The notes: a model not told the origin generated them from the sequence alone. A stretch of 64,000 nucleotides of DNA from Streptomyces chattanoogensis (GCF_001294335.1 NZ_LGKG01000138.1:44292-108291); one strand, 5' to 3'; counted from the first letter of the stretch, positions 43,431 to 52,125 are shown. Program-made: numbers and translations.

Positions 43431-46046
43431 ATGAGCTATGTCGATAGGGGCACGGGAGTCCGAGCTCACTTGGCGCCCAGCGCGCCATTGAACGAAGACT
43501 CCCCACGGGCAAGGGACAATGGGGGGGAAGTGGACCCGAAGTATGGGCCGTATATCGTTGCCGATTCCAATTGGTACGAGCCACTGGAGCGCTGTGACGA
43601 TGCCGCCTCGCAGTTCTCTTTAGCCAATCGGGAATTGCCCGTTGAATGGAAACGGGGCCAGTACGGCGTCTGGGAAGTCCTCGCTCCCATCGGCGGGCAG
43701 CAGTTACCCGAACAGGGCTGGAAGATTCACATCACTGCCACGCCCGATACCGCCGAGGAAGTTATCGAGCAGACCTGGGCAGTGTGCCGACGGTTGAACC
43801 TCCCCTGGAAGTTCCTGCGCAGCCGCCGCATCGCGACCGTACTCAACAGCAAGTACGCCAACCGCGCCGCCAGCGGCAAGGTCGTCACCGTCTACCCGCG
43901 CGACGCGGAAGAGCTGCACACCGCCCTCACCGAACTCGATGCGGTACTCGGTGGCCGACCCGGCCCGTACGTCCTCTCCGACCACCGCTGGAACAAGGGG
44001 CCGGTGTCGGTCCGGTACGGGGCGTTCGCACTCATGTGGTGCGAACTGCCCGACGGCTCCCGGGTGCCGGCACTGCGCGATCCGCAGGGCAACGCTGTTC
44101 CCGACCGGCGACGGCCGGCTTTCACCGTTCCCGAGTGGGCCGAGACCCCGGAGTTCCTCGCCGCCAGCCTCGCCGCCGCGGACGAGGACACCGCCGCCAC
44201 ACTCAACGGTTACACGGTCCTCAAAGCCCTGCACTTCTCCAACGGCGGCGGCGTGTACCTGGCCAAGGCATCCGACGGCACTCAGGTCGTCCTGAAGGAG
44301 GCACGGCCGCACGCGGGCCTGGACGCGGGCGGTGCTGACGCGGTGGACCGGCTGCGCAACGAATGGTCGGCCCTGAAAACCGTCGGCCACCTGCCGTTCG
44401 TCCCGCGCCCCATCGAGTACTTCACCGCGTGGGAGCATCACTACCTGGCCATGGAGCACATCCAGGGGCAGTCCCTCAGCACGTGGATGGGCCGTGACTA
44501 TCCCCTCACCCGCCACGCACCGGACGAGCGGGCACGCGCCGAGTACACCACGCTGGCCCTTGACCACCTTGGGCAGGCGGAGGCCGCGATCGAGACCCTG
44601 CACAAGGCGGGGATGGCCTTCGGCGACCTTCACCCGCACAACATCCTCATCCGTGACGACGGCACCGTCGCCCTGGTGGACTTCGAGATCGCCACGGCTG
44701 TCGATACCGAGCGCACCGCTGTGCTCGGCGCCCCCGGTTTCATCGACCTGTCGCTCACCAACGCCCGCGATAGCGATCTGTTCTCCCTGGGCTGTTGCCA
44801 ACTCTCCGCGTTCGTGCCGCTCACCGGTCTGGTACAGCGCACTCCGGCGGTCATCGGCCACCTGATCGAGATGGCCACCACCGCCTTCCCCGCACTGCCT
44901 GCGGCGTACGTCGAGCGGATGGTAGAGCGCCTGGCGCTGTCCCCAAGCGTGCGTCCCCACCTACCCGGACATCGGTCCGACGCGGTGCCCACGCTCGCGC
45001 CCCCGCGCGCCGACTCCCTGCTGCGGGGCATCGGCCGGTCCGCCGACACCACTCGCACCGACCGCCTCTTCCCCGGCGACATCGCCGGGCATCGGGAAGG
45101 CGCGACGCTGGGGCTCGCCTACGGAACCCCTGGGATCCTCCTGGCCCAGCTGAGCGCAGGCTCCTCCGTGGACCCCGAACACCTCGCGTGGCTGGAGCAC
45201 GCAGCCCGCCGGGCCCCGGCCCGCACCCCGCTCGGCCTGTACGACGGGCTGGCCGGCACGGCATGGCTGCTGCACCGACTCGACAACCCACTGGGCGAGG
45301 AGCTCATCGACCGTATCCTCTCCAGCCAACTTCCCTCCTCTCCCGGCCTGTTCAACGGCCTGACCGGCATCGCCCATCTCCTATTGGACGCCGGCAAACG
45401 CGACGAAGCACTCAAGCTGGCCGCGGCCGTCCGTGAACGCATCGGCGAAGAGGGAGTGTTGGACCGCCCCGGCCTGATGTACGGCTGGTCCGGACCGGCC
45501 GTACTGCTCGCCCGCTGCTCCCGGCTGACCGGCGACGGCGACTGGGCCGAGGCTGCCGCGCTCGCCGTACGCGCCGACCTCAGGCATGCACGGCAGCTGG
45601 ACGGAACACTCCAGATGAGCAGTTCCCAGCGGCTGCTCCCCTACCTCGCCGAGGGCTCGGCCGGAGTCGCCCTGGCGGCCATGGCGCTCCCCGAGGCCCA
45701 AGCCACCGCGATCGGCGCCGACGACATCGTGGCGGGGGCGGCGCGCGCCACAGCAGTCCAAACCGTGGTCCAGGGCGGCCTGTTCAACGGCCGGGCCGGG
45801 AACGTCTACTTCCTCTCCCACGCCGCGGCGCACGTCCCGCAAGCGCGCTCGTGGGCCGAGCACCAGCTGCGCCTCCTGTCAGTGCATGTGGCCGACCACG
45901 GCGGCGAACAGGTCCTTTACGGTGACCAACTCCTGCGCCTGTCTGCCGACCTGGCCACCGGCTCCGCCGGTCTCCTGCTGGCAATGGAGGCAGCCAAGAC
46001 TTCCGGCGGGCGTCTGCTCCCCGGCGCCCATCCCGATCAGGGGTGA
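43431..46046 (+). CDS. lanKC: Class III lanthipeptide synthetase LanKC
   Basis: An 871-residue enzyme with three parts. The N-terminal lyase (about 1-210) begins YGPYIVADSNWYEP. The Ser/Thr kinase (about 215-490) has the GDLHPHNIL catalytic loop and VDFE metal site. The LanC-like cyclase (about 530-860) has GLYDGLAGTAWLL, GLFNGLTGIAHLL and AEGSAGVALA but no zinc-ligand CHG motif, as is normal in class III. It phosphorylates and eliminates Ser in the precursor and forms labionin or lanthionine rings. The two precursor genes follow within 62 bp. TTA codons at 43620 and 43704 (codons 64 and 92) give bldA dependence. No strong ribosome site precedes ATG 43431. Confidence 0.94.
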   Translation: MSYVDRGTGVRAHLAPSAPLNEDSPRARDNGGEVDPKYGPYIVADSNWYEPLERCDDAASQFSLANRELPVEWKRGQYGVWEVLAPIGGQQLPEQGWKIHITATPDTAEEVIEQTWAVCRRLNLPWKFLRSRRIATVLNSKYANRAASGKVVTVYPRDAEELHTALTELDAVLGGRPGPYVLSDHRWNKGPVSVRYGAFALMWCELPDGSRVPALRDPQGNAVPDRRRPAFTVPEWAETPEFLAASLAAADEDTAATLNGYTVLKALHFSNGGGVYLAKASDGTQVVLKEARPHAGLDAGGADAVDRLRNEWSALKTVGHLPFVPRPIEYFTAWEHHYLAMEHIQGQSLSTWMGRDYPLTRHAPDERARAEYTTLALDHLGQAEAAIETLHKAGMAFGDLHPHNILIRDDGTVALVDFEIATAVDTERTAVLGAPGFIDLSLTNARDSDLFSLGCCQLSAFVPLTGLVQRTPAVIGHLIEMATTAFPALPAAYVERMVERLALSPSVRPHLPGHRSDAVPTLAPPRADSLLRGIGRSADTTRTDRLFPGDIAGHREGATLGLAYGTPGILLAQLSAGSSVDPEHLAWLEHAARRAPARTPLGLYDGLAGTAWLLHRLDNPLGEELIDRILSSQLPSSPGLFNGLTGIAHLLLDAGKRDEALKLAAAVRERIGEEGVLDRPGLMYGWSGPAVLLARCSRLTGDGDWAEAAALAVRADLRHARQLDGTLQMSSSQRLLPYLAEGSAGVALAAMALPEAQATAIGADDIVAGAARATAVQTVVQGGLFNGRAGNVYFLSHAAAHVPQARSWAEHQLRLLSVHVADHGGEQVLYGDQLLRLSADLATGSAGLLLAMEAAKTSGGRLLPGAHPDQG

Positions 46047-46107
46047 GCACCGGACGAAGCGGTCCGCCGGGCCCACTCACCGACACCCTGAAAGGAGGTG
46101 ACCGACC

Positions 46108-46200
46108 ATGACGAACGTTCTCGCGCTGCAGGAGCTTGCCGAGGAGACTCGCCTCGAGGAGATGCCGAGCACCATCAGCTTCATCGGCTGCGACACCTGA
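46108..46200 (+). CDS. lanA1: Class III lanthipeptide precursor LanA1
   Basis: A 30-residue peptide with a perfect AAAGGAGGTGA ribosome site. The leader begins MTNVLALQELAEETRLEEMP; the LALQEL block corresponds to the hydrophobic leader helix that class III kinases bind. The core is STISFIGCDT: Ser21-x2-Ser24-x3-Cys28, exactly the labionin motif (S-x2-S-x3-C), once. Thr22 and Thr30 are other possible targets. The Pro just before the core suggests removal by a prolyl-type peptidase. It lies between LanKC and a near-identical second precursor. The mature peptide would be only about 10 residues. Confidence 0.9.
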   Translation: MTNVLALQELAEETRLEEMPSTISFIGCDT

Positions 46201-46252
46201 GCCACCACTGAGTGGCTGCAACTCGCCTAAAAGCGGAGGGAGGTGACTGATT

Positions 46253-46345
46253 ATGACGAATGTTCTCGCGCTGCAGGAGCTTGCCGAGGAGACTCGCCTC
46301 GAGGAGATGCCGAGCACCATCAGCTTCATTGCCTGCGACACCTGA
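46253..46345 (+). CDS. lanA2: Class III lanthipeptide precursor LanA2
   Basis: A second 30-residue precursor, 90 of 93 bases identical to LanA1, ending STISFIACDT. The only amino acid change is Ala for Gly at position 27, inside the predicted ring. Ribosome site GGAGGGAGGTGA. It arose by tandem duplication of about 145 bp. The small hairpin AGCCAC/GTGGCT at 46200-46217 lies between the two copies. Confidence 0.9.
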   Translation: MTNVLALQELAEETRLEEMPSTISFIACDT

Positions 46346-46368
46346 TAGCTCTCATTCATGAGAGACAC

Positions 46369-46405
46369 GTGCGGGGAGGCCACAATGAGGGTGGCCTCCC
46401 CGCAC
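46369..46405 (+). terminator. Perfect 15-bp hairpin after the precursors
   Basis: GTGCGGGGAGGCCAC (46369-46383) pairs without mismatch with GTGGCCTCCCCGCAC (46391-46405) across a 7-nt loop, between LanA2 and the permease gene. It probably stops or attenuates transcription so that precursor mRNA exceeds transporter mRNA. Confidence 0.8.
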
Positions 46406-46442
46406 TGTCTCCAGCGTATCGCCCTGTGGAGGACAGAAATCC

Positions 46443-48395
46443 GTGTCTGCAGCGCTCCCCACCTCGCCCCCACCGACCATCACCCGCGCCACCCCCACCC
46501 GCCTCCTCTTGTCGGAGGTGCGGGCCTACCCCGGGCGGGTCATCGGCGCGGCGGCAGCATGCTGCGCCACCGCGGCGGGCGTCGGGGCCTGCCTACTTCT
46601 GCTCCTGGGCGCGAGCCTTGCCGACCACCCGGTGAACTCTCCCGAAGCGGCCGCCGCCGAAAGCACCCAGAACATCATGGCACTGCTGATGTCCCTGCTG
46701 CTGATGTGCGCGGTACTGGTCATCGGCTCCACCGTCTCACTATGGACCGGGCAGCGGCTGCGGCAGTTCGCCGTCCTCAGGGCCCTGGGGATGACCGCTG
46801 CACGGCTGCGGCGCATGGTGGCCATGGACGTGGCGCGCCTGGCCCTCGTCTCGGCTGCTGTCGGCGCCGCGGCCGGGGCACTGCCGCTGGCAGCACTCGG
46901 ACGCCACATCCTCATCGAGCAGAAGTTGTTCCCCGCCGCCACCGAGCTGCCGCCGCCCGCCCAGACCTGGGGCGCCTGCGCCGCCGTGTGCCTGGGAACC
47001 GTCGGCATCAGCGTGCTCGCCGCGCTGCTGAGTGTGCGGGTCGCCGGGCGGGTCAACGCGATCGATCTCCTCAAGGACCACGAGGGTGCGCCGGGGACCA
47101 GGCGCAGCCGGGCCCGGCTGATCACCGGTCTGTGCATGGCGGTGCTGTTCTGCGCCCCTCTGCTGCTCGTCATGGCATTCCCGGGGCTGCCTCCGAAGGT
47201 ACGCGCCGGCGTCGCCCCCGGGCTGGCCCTCTTCGTCATCCCCACCCTGGCCGTGCTGGCCCCATGGGTCATCCCGCCATTGACAGGCCCGGTGTGTGCG
47301 GTTCTACGCGCACTGGACCGACGCGTGGGCACCATCGCCGCCGCCGGCCTGCGGGCAACGCCCGCGCGCACCACGGCCCTGGCCGTTCCCGTCCTGCTGT
47401 CCGCGGGAGTCACCGCCTGCCTGCTCGGCGCCGGAACCACGATGGGGCACGCGACCCAGCACGAGGTCGAGGTGGCGCTCCGAGCCGACGCTGTGATCAG
47501 CGCGGAACCCGGCCCCCGGCTTCCTGCCACCCCTCGCCCGCTCTCCGGAGCCACCGCCACCCCTGTGATAGCCACCAAGGCCACCGTGCCCGGCCCCAAA
47601 CGCCGTTCACCGCCCAAGCCGACCCGTGCCTGGGGGGTGGACGGACGTGTGCTGTCGCGAGTGCTGGACCTTTCCGAGCGAGAGGGCGACATCACGAAGA
47701 TGACCGAGGGCACCTTCGCCGCGGGCGCGGAACTCGCGGACCAGGGGAAGTGGAAGGTCGGCCAGTCCGTGAAACTGACCCTGGCCGACGGGACGCCACA
47801 GCGGCTCACTCTCGTCGCGATCTACACGCGCGACCTGGCCTTTCCCCACATGATTCTCCCGCGCGCCACCGCACTCGCGCACACCGCATCTCCCACCGCC
47901 GACCGCATTTTCCTCACCGGACCGAGCAGCGCCTGGCCAGTGACAGAAGGCCAGACCGTCGCCTCGCGCGACGACTACGCGCAGACCTTCACCCGCAGTC
48001 CCGCCGACGATCTGGCCACTCGCCTGATAGTGGCGGTGGTCGCGGCGTACGCGCTGTTGGCGGCGGCCAATACCAGTGCTCTGGCGCAGCGTGACCGGGT
48101 GGCGCAGCGCGCCCATCTGCGGGCCCTGGGGCTCAGTCGGTTCCAGATGCTGCGCTGTGTGCTCTACGAGGCACTGGGCGCGGGAGCGATCGGGGTGGTG
48201 TTGTCCGGCCTCGTCGCCGTGGTGTGCCTGGTCCCACTGTCCGTGACGCTCGGACTCGGCCCGCTGCCCACGTTCGACGGCCCGTGGACCGTAGGCGTAC
48301 TGGCGGGTGCCATTCTGACGCTCGGCGTTCCCGCGGCCATGACCGCCCATCCGCTGCTCGCCGTCCAGCGGCAGTTCGCCCGGAGAGGGCAGTGA
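46443..48395 (+). CDS. FtsX/MacB-type ABC transporter permease
   Basis: A 650-residue permease with an FtsX-type layout. A helix near residues 30-55 is followed by a first FtsX block (LLMCAVLVIGSTVSLWTGQR), middle helices and a second block near the C-terminus (VAAYALLAAANTSALAQRDR, ALGLSRFQMLRC). A large extracytoplasmic region of about 200 residues lies between them. GTG 46443 has a GGAGG upstream. The cognate ATPase is probably the gene at 49766. Expected roles are lanthipeptide export or self-protection. Confidence 0.85.
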   Translation: MSAALPTSPPPTITRATPTRLLLSEVRAYPGRVIGAAAACCATAAGVGACLLLLLGASLADHPVNSPEAAAAESTQNIMALLMSLLLMCAVLVIGSTVSLWTGQRLRQFAVLRALGMTAARLRRMVAMDVARLALVSAAVGAAAGALPLAALGRHILIEQKLFPAATELPPPAQTWGACAAVCLGTVGISVLAALLSVRVAGRVNAIDLLKDHEGAPGTRRSRARLITGLCMAVLFCAPLLLVMAFPGLPPKVRAGVAPGLALFVIPTLAVLAPWVIPPLTGPVCAVLRALDRRVGTIAAAGLRATPARTTALAVPVLLSAGVTACLLGAGTTMGHATQHEVEVALRADAVISAEPGPRLPATPRPLSGATATPVIATKATVPGPKRRSPPKPTRAWGVDGRVLSRVLDLSEREGDITKMTEGTFAAGAELADQGKWKVGQSVKLTLADGTPQRLTLVAIYTRDLAFPHMILPRATALAHTASPTADRIFLTGPSSAWPVTEGQTVASRDDYAQTFTRSPADDLATRLIVAVVAAYALLAAANTSALAQRDRVAQRAHLRALGLSRFQMLRCVLYEALGAGAIGVVLSGLVAVVCLVPLSVTLGLGPLPTFDGPWTVGVLAGAILTLGVPAAMTAHPLLAVQRQFARRGQ

Positions 48396-49741
48396 CGCCG
48401 GTGCCGTCGAGGCCGGCTCTGGGCAGACCGTTCTGGCTGTTGTTCGGCGGGGAGGCGGCATCGGCATTCGGGACGTCCGCCTCGATCGTCGCGCTGCCGG
48501 TGGTGGCGTTGCAGGCATCCGGGGACGTACGAGAAGCGGGGCTGGCGAGTACGGCGTTGTCCGCGGGCGTTCTCCTGGCCCGGCTGCCTGCCGGGGTGTT
48601 TGCGGACCGTTTCGACCGCCGGGCACTGCTGCTCGGCGGCAATCTGGTCGGCGCAGCAATTCTGGGAACTCTGGCGCTGCTCCAGGCGTGGGATGCCCTT
48701 TCCCTGCCCGTGCTGACACTTGCCGCGCTGCTTCTGGGCATGGTCGGCAGCATGTTGTCCCCGGCCGAGAACGTCGCCGTCCGGAGCTTCGTCCACCCCG
48801 ATCTCCTCGCCAGGGCACTGTCGTTGATCCAGGCGCGGACGGCCGCGGCCCTGATCGCCGGGCCGGCGGCCGGCGGCGCGCTGCTCGCCACGGAACCGGT
48901 GTGGGTCTTCGCCCTCGACGCCGCCACGTATCTCGTCGCAGCCGTCTGTATGGCGGCCCTGCCGTCGGGGGCGGGCCCCGTCGGCGACGGGCAGCCCACA
49001 CTGAAGGCCGCCTGCGAGGGCGTCCGCTTCCTGTGGCGCTCGCCGTTCCTGCGGTACGCGGCGGTCAACGCAGCCGTCCTCAACCTGGTCTTCAACGGCC
49101 TGCTGATCGTCGTCATCGCCTCGGCTGATGGCGGGGCGCAGGCCGGACTGGGCATTGGGGCGCAGACCGCGGCGATCGGGGCCGGAGCCCTGGGGGGCTC
49201 CCTGATCGCCGCTCCGGCGGCCCGGCGTTTCCCAGCGGCGCGTGGCATCGCCCTGTCCACCGGTGTGGTCGCTGTGGCGCTGGTGGGTTTTGCAACCGTC
49301 CACGACAGCGGGGCTGCCGCGTTCCTGCTCGCTCTCGCCTCCGCTTGTGGACCGGTGGTCACCGTCCTGCTGGCCACCGCGCAGATGCGGATGACACCGG
49401 CTGAGCTCCAGGGGCGGGTGAACAGCGGGACCGGTTTCCTCGCCCAGGCCGTTTCCCCGCTGGGGCCCACCCTCGTGGCCGTGTGCACCCACGCCTTCGG
49501 ACTCTTCCCGACCGTGCTGGGAGCCGCGCTGCTGGTGGTGCTCCTCGCCCTCGTCGGCGGCGCCGTCGCCGCCCGCCACCTCCATGTCTCACCCCCGGCC
49601 ACGGGTGGACGCGCCGCGGCCGACGGAGCCGGTGCAGACAGGGCTGACGCCCGTGGAACCGACGACGCCGAGCCAACAGCGACGGGTCGGCAGCAGCGAC
49701 GGGTCGGCAGCTCGGAGCCTGCGATCAGAAACCGACGGTAA
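48392..49741 (+). CDS. MFS exporter
   Basis: A 449-residue major facilitator with twelve membrane segments: FGTSASIVALPVVALQASGD near the N-terminus and the loop motif AGVFADRFDRRALLL between helices 2 and 3 (MFS_3 / enterobactin-exporter-like). GTG 48392 overlaps the permease stop. The hydrophilic C-terminus contains a 16-bp doubling (CGACGGGTCGGCAG). An MFS pump between the two halves of an ABC transporter is unusual for class III clusters; it may export the peptide or serve for immunity. Confidence 0.87.
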   Translation: MTPVPSRPALGRPFWLLFGGEAASAFGTSASIVALPVVALQASGDVREAGLASTALSAGVLLARLPAGVFADRFDRRALLLGGNLVGAAILGTLALLQAWDALSLPVLTLAALLLGMVGSMLSPAENVAVRSFVHPDLLARALSLIQARTAAALIAGPAAGGALLATEPVWVFALDAATYLVAAVCMAALPSGAGPVGDGQPTLKAACEGVRFLWRSPFLRYAAVNAAVLNLVFNGLLIVVIASADGGAQAGLGIGAQTAAIGAGALGGSLIAAPAARRFPAARGIALSTGVVAVALVGFATVHDSGAAAFLLALASACGPVVTVLLATAQMRMTPAELQGRVNSGTGFLAQAVSPLGPTLVAVCTHAFGLFPTVLGAALLVVLLALVGGAVAARHLHVSPPATGGRAAADGAGADRADARGTDDAEPTATGRQQRRVGSSEPAIRNRR

Positions 49742-49765
49742 GGAACTACAGATGAGGAGCCGCAC

Positions 49766-50539
49766 ATGATCCCGGCGCACCCCCCGCTGGGCCGCCCCGG
49801 CCATCACCCGGCAGCCACTGCCCGCGACCTGACCAAGATCCACGACATGGGCGGCCACCAGGTGACCGCGCTGGACCGAGTGTCCTTAGACGTCCACCAA
49901 GGGCACTTCACCGCCATCATGGGCCCCTCGGGCTCCGGCAAGTCCACCCTGATGCACTGTCTGGCCGGGCTGGACTCCCCGTCCTCCGGTGCGGCCTGGA
50001 TCGGCGAGGTGAATCTCGCCGAACTGTCGGACCGGCAGCTGACGCTGATGCGCCGGGACCGGATCGGCTTCATCTTCCAGGCGTTCCATCTGCTGCCGAC
50101 CCTGACCGTCATGGAGAACATCACGCTGCCGATGACCCTCGCCGGGAAGCGCCCGGACCAGCGGTGGCTCACCGAAGTGATCGTCACGCTGGGCCTGCGG
50201 GACCGGCTGGCCCACCGGCCCCCGCAGCTGTCCGGCGGTCAGCAGCAGCGAGTCGCCTGCGCCCGCGCGCTGCTGAACCAGCCGGAGATCATCTTCGCGG
50301 ACGAGCCCACCGGGAACCTCGATTCCCGGGCAGGCGCCGAGGTGCTGCGGCTGCTTCAGGAGTCGGTCCGACAGCTCGGGCAGAGCATTGTCATGGTCAC
50401 TCATGACCCGGTGGCCGCCTCCTACGCCGACCGCGTGGTGTTCCTCGCCGACGGCAGGATCGTCGACGAACTGCAGCAGCCAACGGCGGACCGGGTGCTG
50501 GACTGTATGCGGATGTTCGACCCCATGGGCGACGCCTGA
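49766..50539 (+). CDS. LolD/MacB-type ABC transporter ATPase
   Basis: A 257-residue ATPase with Walker A GPSGSGKST, signature LSGGQQQRVACARAL, Walker B IIFADEPTGNLD and switch VTHD. The MacB-like subgroup pairs with FtsX-type permeases, so its partner is the gene at 46443. It is the last gene inside the 109-bp repeats; the right repeat begins 72 bp after its stop. Confidence 0.9.
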   Translation: MIPAHPPLGRPGHHPAATARDLTKIHDMGGHQVTALDRVSLDVHQGHFTAIMGPSGSGKSTLMHCLAGLDSPSSGAAWIGEVNLAELSDRQLTLMRRDRIGFIFQAFHLLPTLTVMENITLPMTLAGKRPDQRWLTEVIVTLGLRDRLAHRPPQLSGGQQQRVACARALLNQPEIIFADEPTGNLDSRAGAEVLRLLQESVRQLGQSIVMVTHDPVAASYADRVVFLADGRIVDELQQPTADRVLDCMRMFDPMGDA

Positions 50540-50574
50540 AGCAGCAGCCCAGGCCGTGCCGGTCAGTGGCCTGC

Positions 50575-50718
50575 TCAGGCGCCACACCGCAGGTCAAGGG
50601 AAGTACCCGGAAACTCCATGATGTACGTACCGAAATCGCCGGCCTCGACGATTCCCGGAAGCGATCCGCCCTCACGCAAGGGCGTGACATAGCGGGTCGC
50701 TATCACTTCGGTCAGCAT
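50575..50718 (-). pseudogene. HipA-like kinase gene, 5' fragment (right copy)
   Basis: ATG 50718 opens the same MLTEVIATRYVTPLREGG frame as the left copy, with AGDFGTYIME where the left reads ADDLGTYIMK. It then runs into unrelated sequence and stops at 50575. It coincides with the right 109-bp repeat. Confidence 0.72.
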
Positions 50719-50720
50719 TT
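50612..50720. repeat. 109-bp direct repeat, right copy
   Basis: The partner of 40428-40536, with three mismatches, all in the first 28 bases. Sequence on both outer sides differs, so the repeat is sharply bounded. Confidence 0.85.
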
Positions 50721-51076
50721 CCCTGGGTTAACGGGCACCCGAGAGGGGAGATCAAAGGATTTTTCGGGCTCCCGCCCGCCTGCCGACGACCTGAGATCCT
50801 TCCCGGGCCGCGCTTGCCGCATGCCGGGCGGCGTCACGATGAGTCGGCGCGCGGAGCACGGAGAGCTCCGCCGGGTGCGGCGGCCCATCAGCGTATTCGT
50901 CGCGACATGTCCAGAGTGCTCGGGCGTTCATCAGGGAATCTTCACCGAAGCATCACACGATCTCCGTGCCGACCTCGGTGGAGGCCGTTAGCGTGACTGG
51001 CCGCTCGATCCCGCGCGCGTACGCGCATCAGGTCGCCGGCACCCCTGGCGGCGCAGACAGCACAGAAAGATCGCAG
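50721..51076. other. Region after the right repeat
   Basis: No clear gene. A plus-strand frame ending near 50991 (SVFVATCPECSGVHQGIFTE) contains a Cys-x2-Cys pair but is short and has no good start. The last 80 bp should hold the promoter of the zinc-ribbon gene. Confidence 0.35.
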
Positions 51077-51973
51077 ATGGACTACTGCTCGTCGTGCCGC
51101 CGGAACCTCAACGGTGCCCTCGTGTGCCCCGGGTGCGGTGACTACGCTCCGGACATAGCCCCGCCCGCCCAGCACCACCGCGGCGCGGCGGCCGCCGACG
51201 CGACGGCATGGGATCCGTGGCAGCCGGCGGAGGCGCCCGCTCCCGGGGTTCGCCGTGGCGCGCATCGCGGCGCGGCGGCGGCCGACGGTGACGCGGCCGC
51301 CGAGGCGGTGACCGATACGCCGGGCGCGGCTTCGTCCGCTGACTCCAAGAGCGGCGCCGCCACGGGGCAGGGACGGGCGGCGCGGCGGCGGCAGCTGGCG
51401 CGGTGGAAGAAGCACCGGCGCCGGGCCGCGGCCGCAACGGCCTTTGCGCTTGCCGGTGGCGCCCTGACGGTGGCCCTGCTGCCGAACAAGCCGTCCACCG
51501 ACCAGACGCACGCGGCCGCGGCGCCGAAGGACCCGGAGACCGAGAACACGGCCCGGACGTCGCCCTCCAAGACACCCGCGGAGCAGCCGGACGAACGGGC
51601 TTCGCAGCATCACGGCATGCGCCCGCCCGTGAGAGCCGACCGACAGCGGCACACCACCGACGCCGCACCCGCCGCCACCCACCGACAGGCGACGACGAAC
51701 CAGCAGCCCGAGACCGCCGCCCCGGCGCACACCCTCGCGGCCCCGAGCACGGCACCGAGCGCGGGGTCGCACACCGCGCACGCACCGGCCCAGCGGACAC
51801 CCGCCGACTCTGCCGACACCGCCGACACCACCGCTCCGGCGAAGACCGCCCCCGCTTCCTCCCAGGACTCCGGCAGCGGCACCTCGCCCGCGCAGTCCGG
51901 ACCGGCGGCACCGTCTGCAGAGCCGACCTCGCCGGCGAACCTGTGCCTCCTGGGAGTTGTGTGCGTGGGCTGA
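51077..51973 (+). CDS. Zinc-ribbon membrane protein, Streptomyces-type
   Basis: A 298-residue protein. An N-terminal zinc ribbon (YCSSCRRNLNGALVCPGCG) is followed by an Ala/Asp-rich linker, a basic stretch (ARRRQLARWKKHRRR), one membrane segment (AAAATAFALAGGALTVALL, about residues 118-136) and a long Thr/Ala/Pro-rich outer region ending in a Cys-containing tail (NLCLLGVVCVG). The family is conserved in Streptomyces without a known function. The layout suggests a single-pass protein with the ribbon inside. Confidence 0.75.
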   Translation: MDYCSSCRRNLNGALVCPGCGDYAPDIAPPAQHHRGAAAADATAWDPWQPAEAPAPGVRRGAHRGAAAADGDAAAEAVTDTPGAASSADSKSGAATGQGRAARRRQLARWKKHRRRAAAATAFALAGGALTVALLPNKPSTDQTHAAAAPKDPETENTARTSPSKTPAEQPDERASQHHGMRPPVRADRQRHTTDAAPAATHRQATTNQQPETAAPAHTLAAPSTAPSAGSHTAHAPAQRTPADSADTADTTAPAKTAPASSQDSGSGTSPAQSGPAAPSAEPTSPANLCLLGVVCVG

Positions 51974-52090
51974 TCGCTCCGCCGGCGCCGCACAGCGGCG
52001 CCCGACCACGCTGACGGGGACAGGCCCGCCGCCGTACACCTACGGCCGGCGGGCCTTCGCTCGTCGGTCGCTCGTCGGTCGTCGGATGCC

Positions 52091-52125
52091 GGTCGTCGGT
52101 CGTCGGTCGTCGGTCGTCGGTCGTG
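52091..52125. repeat. GGTCGTC tandem repeat
   Basis: At least four head-to-tail copies of the heptamer GGTCGTC, with looser copies upstream from about 52060. It lies between the zinc-ribbon gene and the S9 peptidase. Confidence 0.7.

Noticed and set aside
50830..50991. Small Cys-x2-Cys ORF after the right repeat
   Set aside because: Too short, poor start, and no second metal-binding pair.
52060..52125. GGTCGTC array as a CRISPR
   Set aside because: The unit is 7 bp with no spacers.
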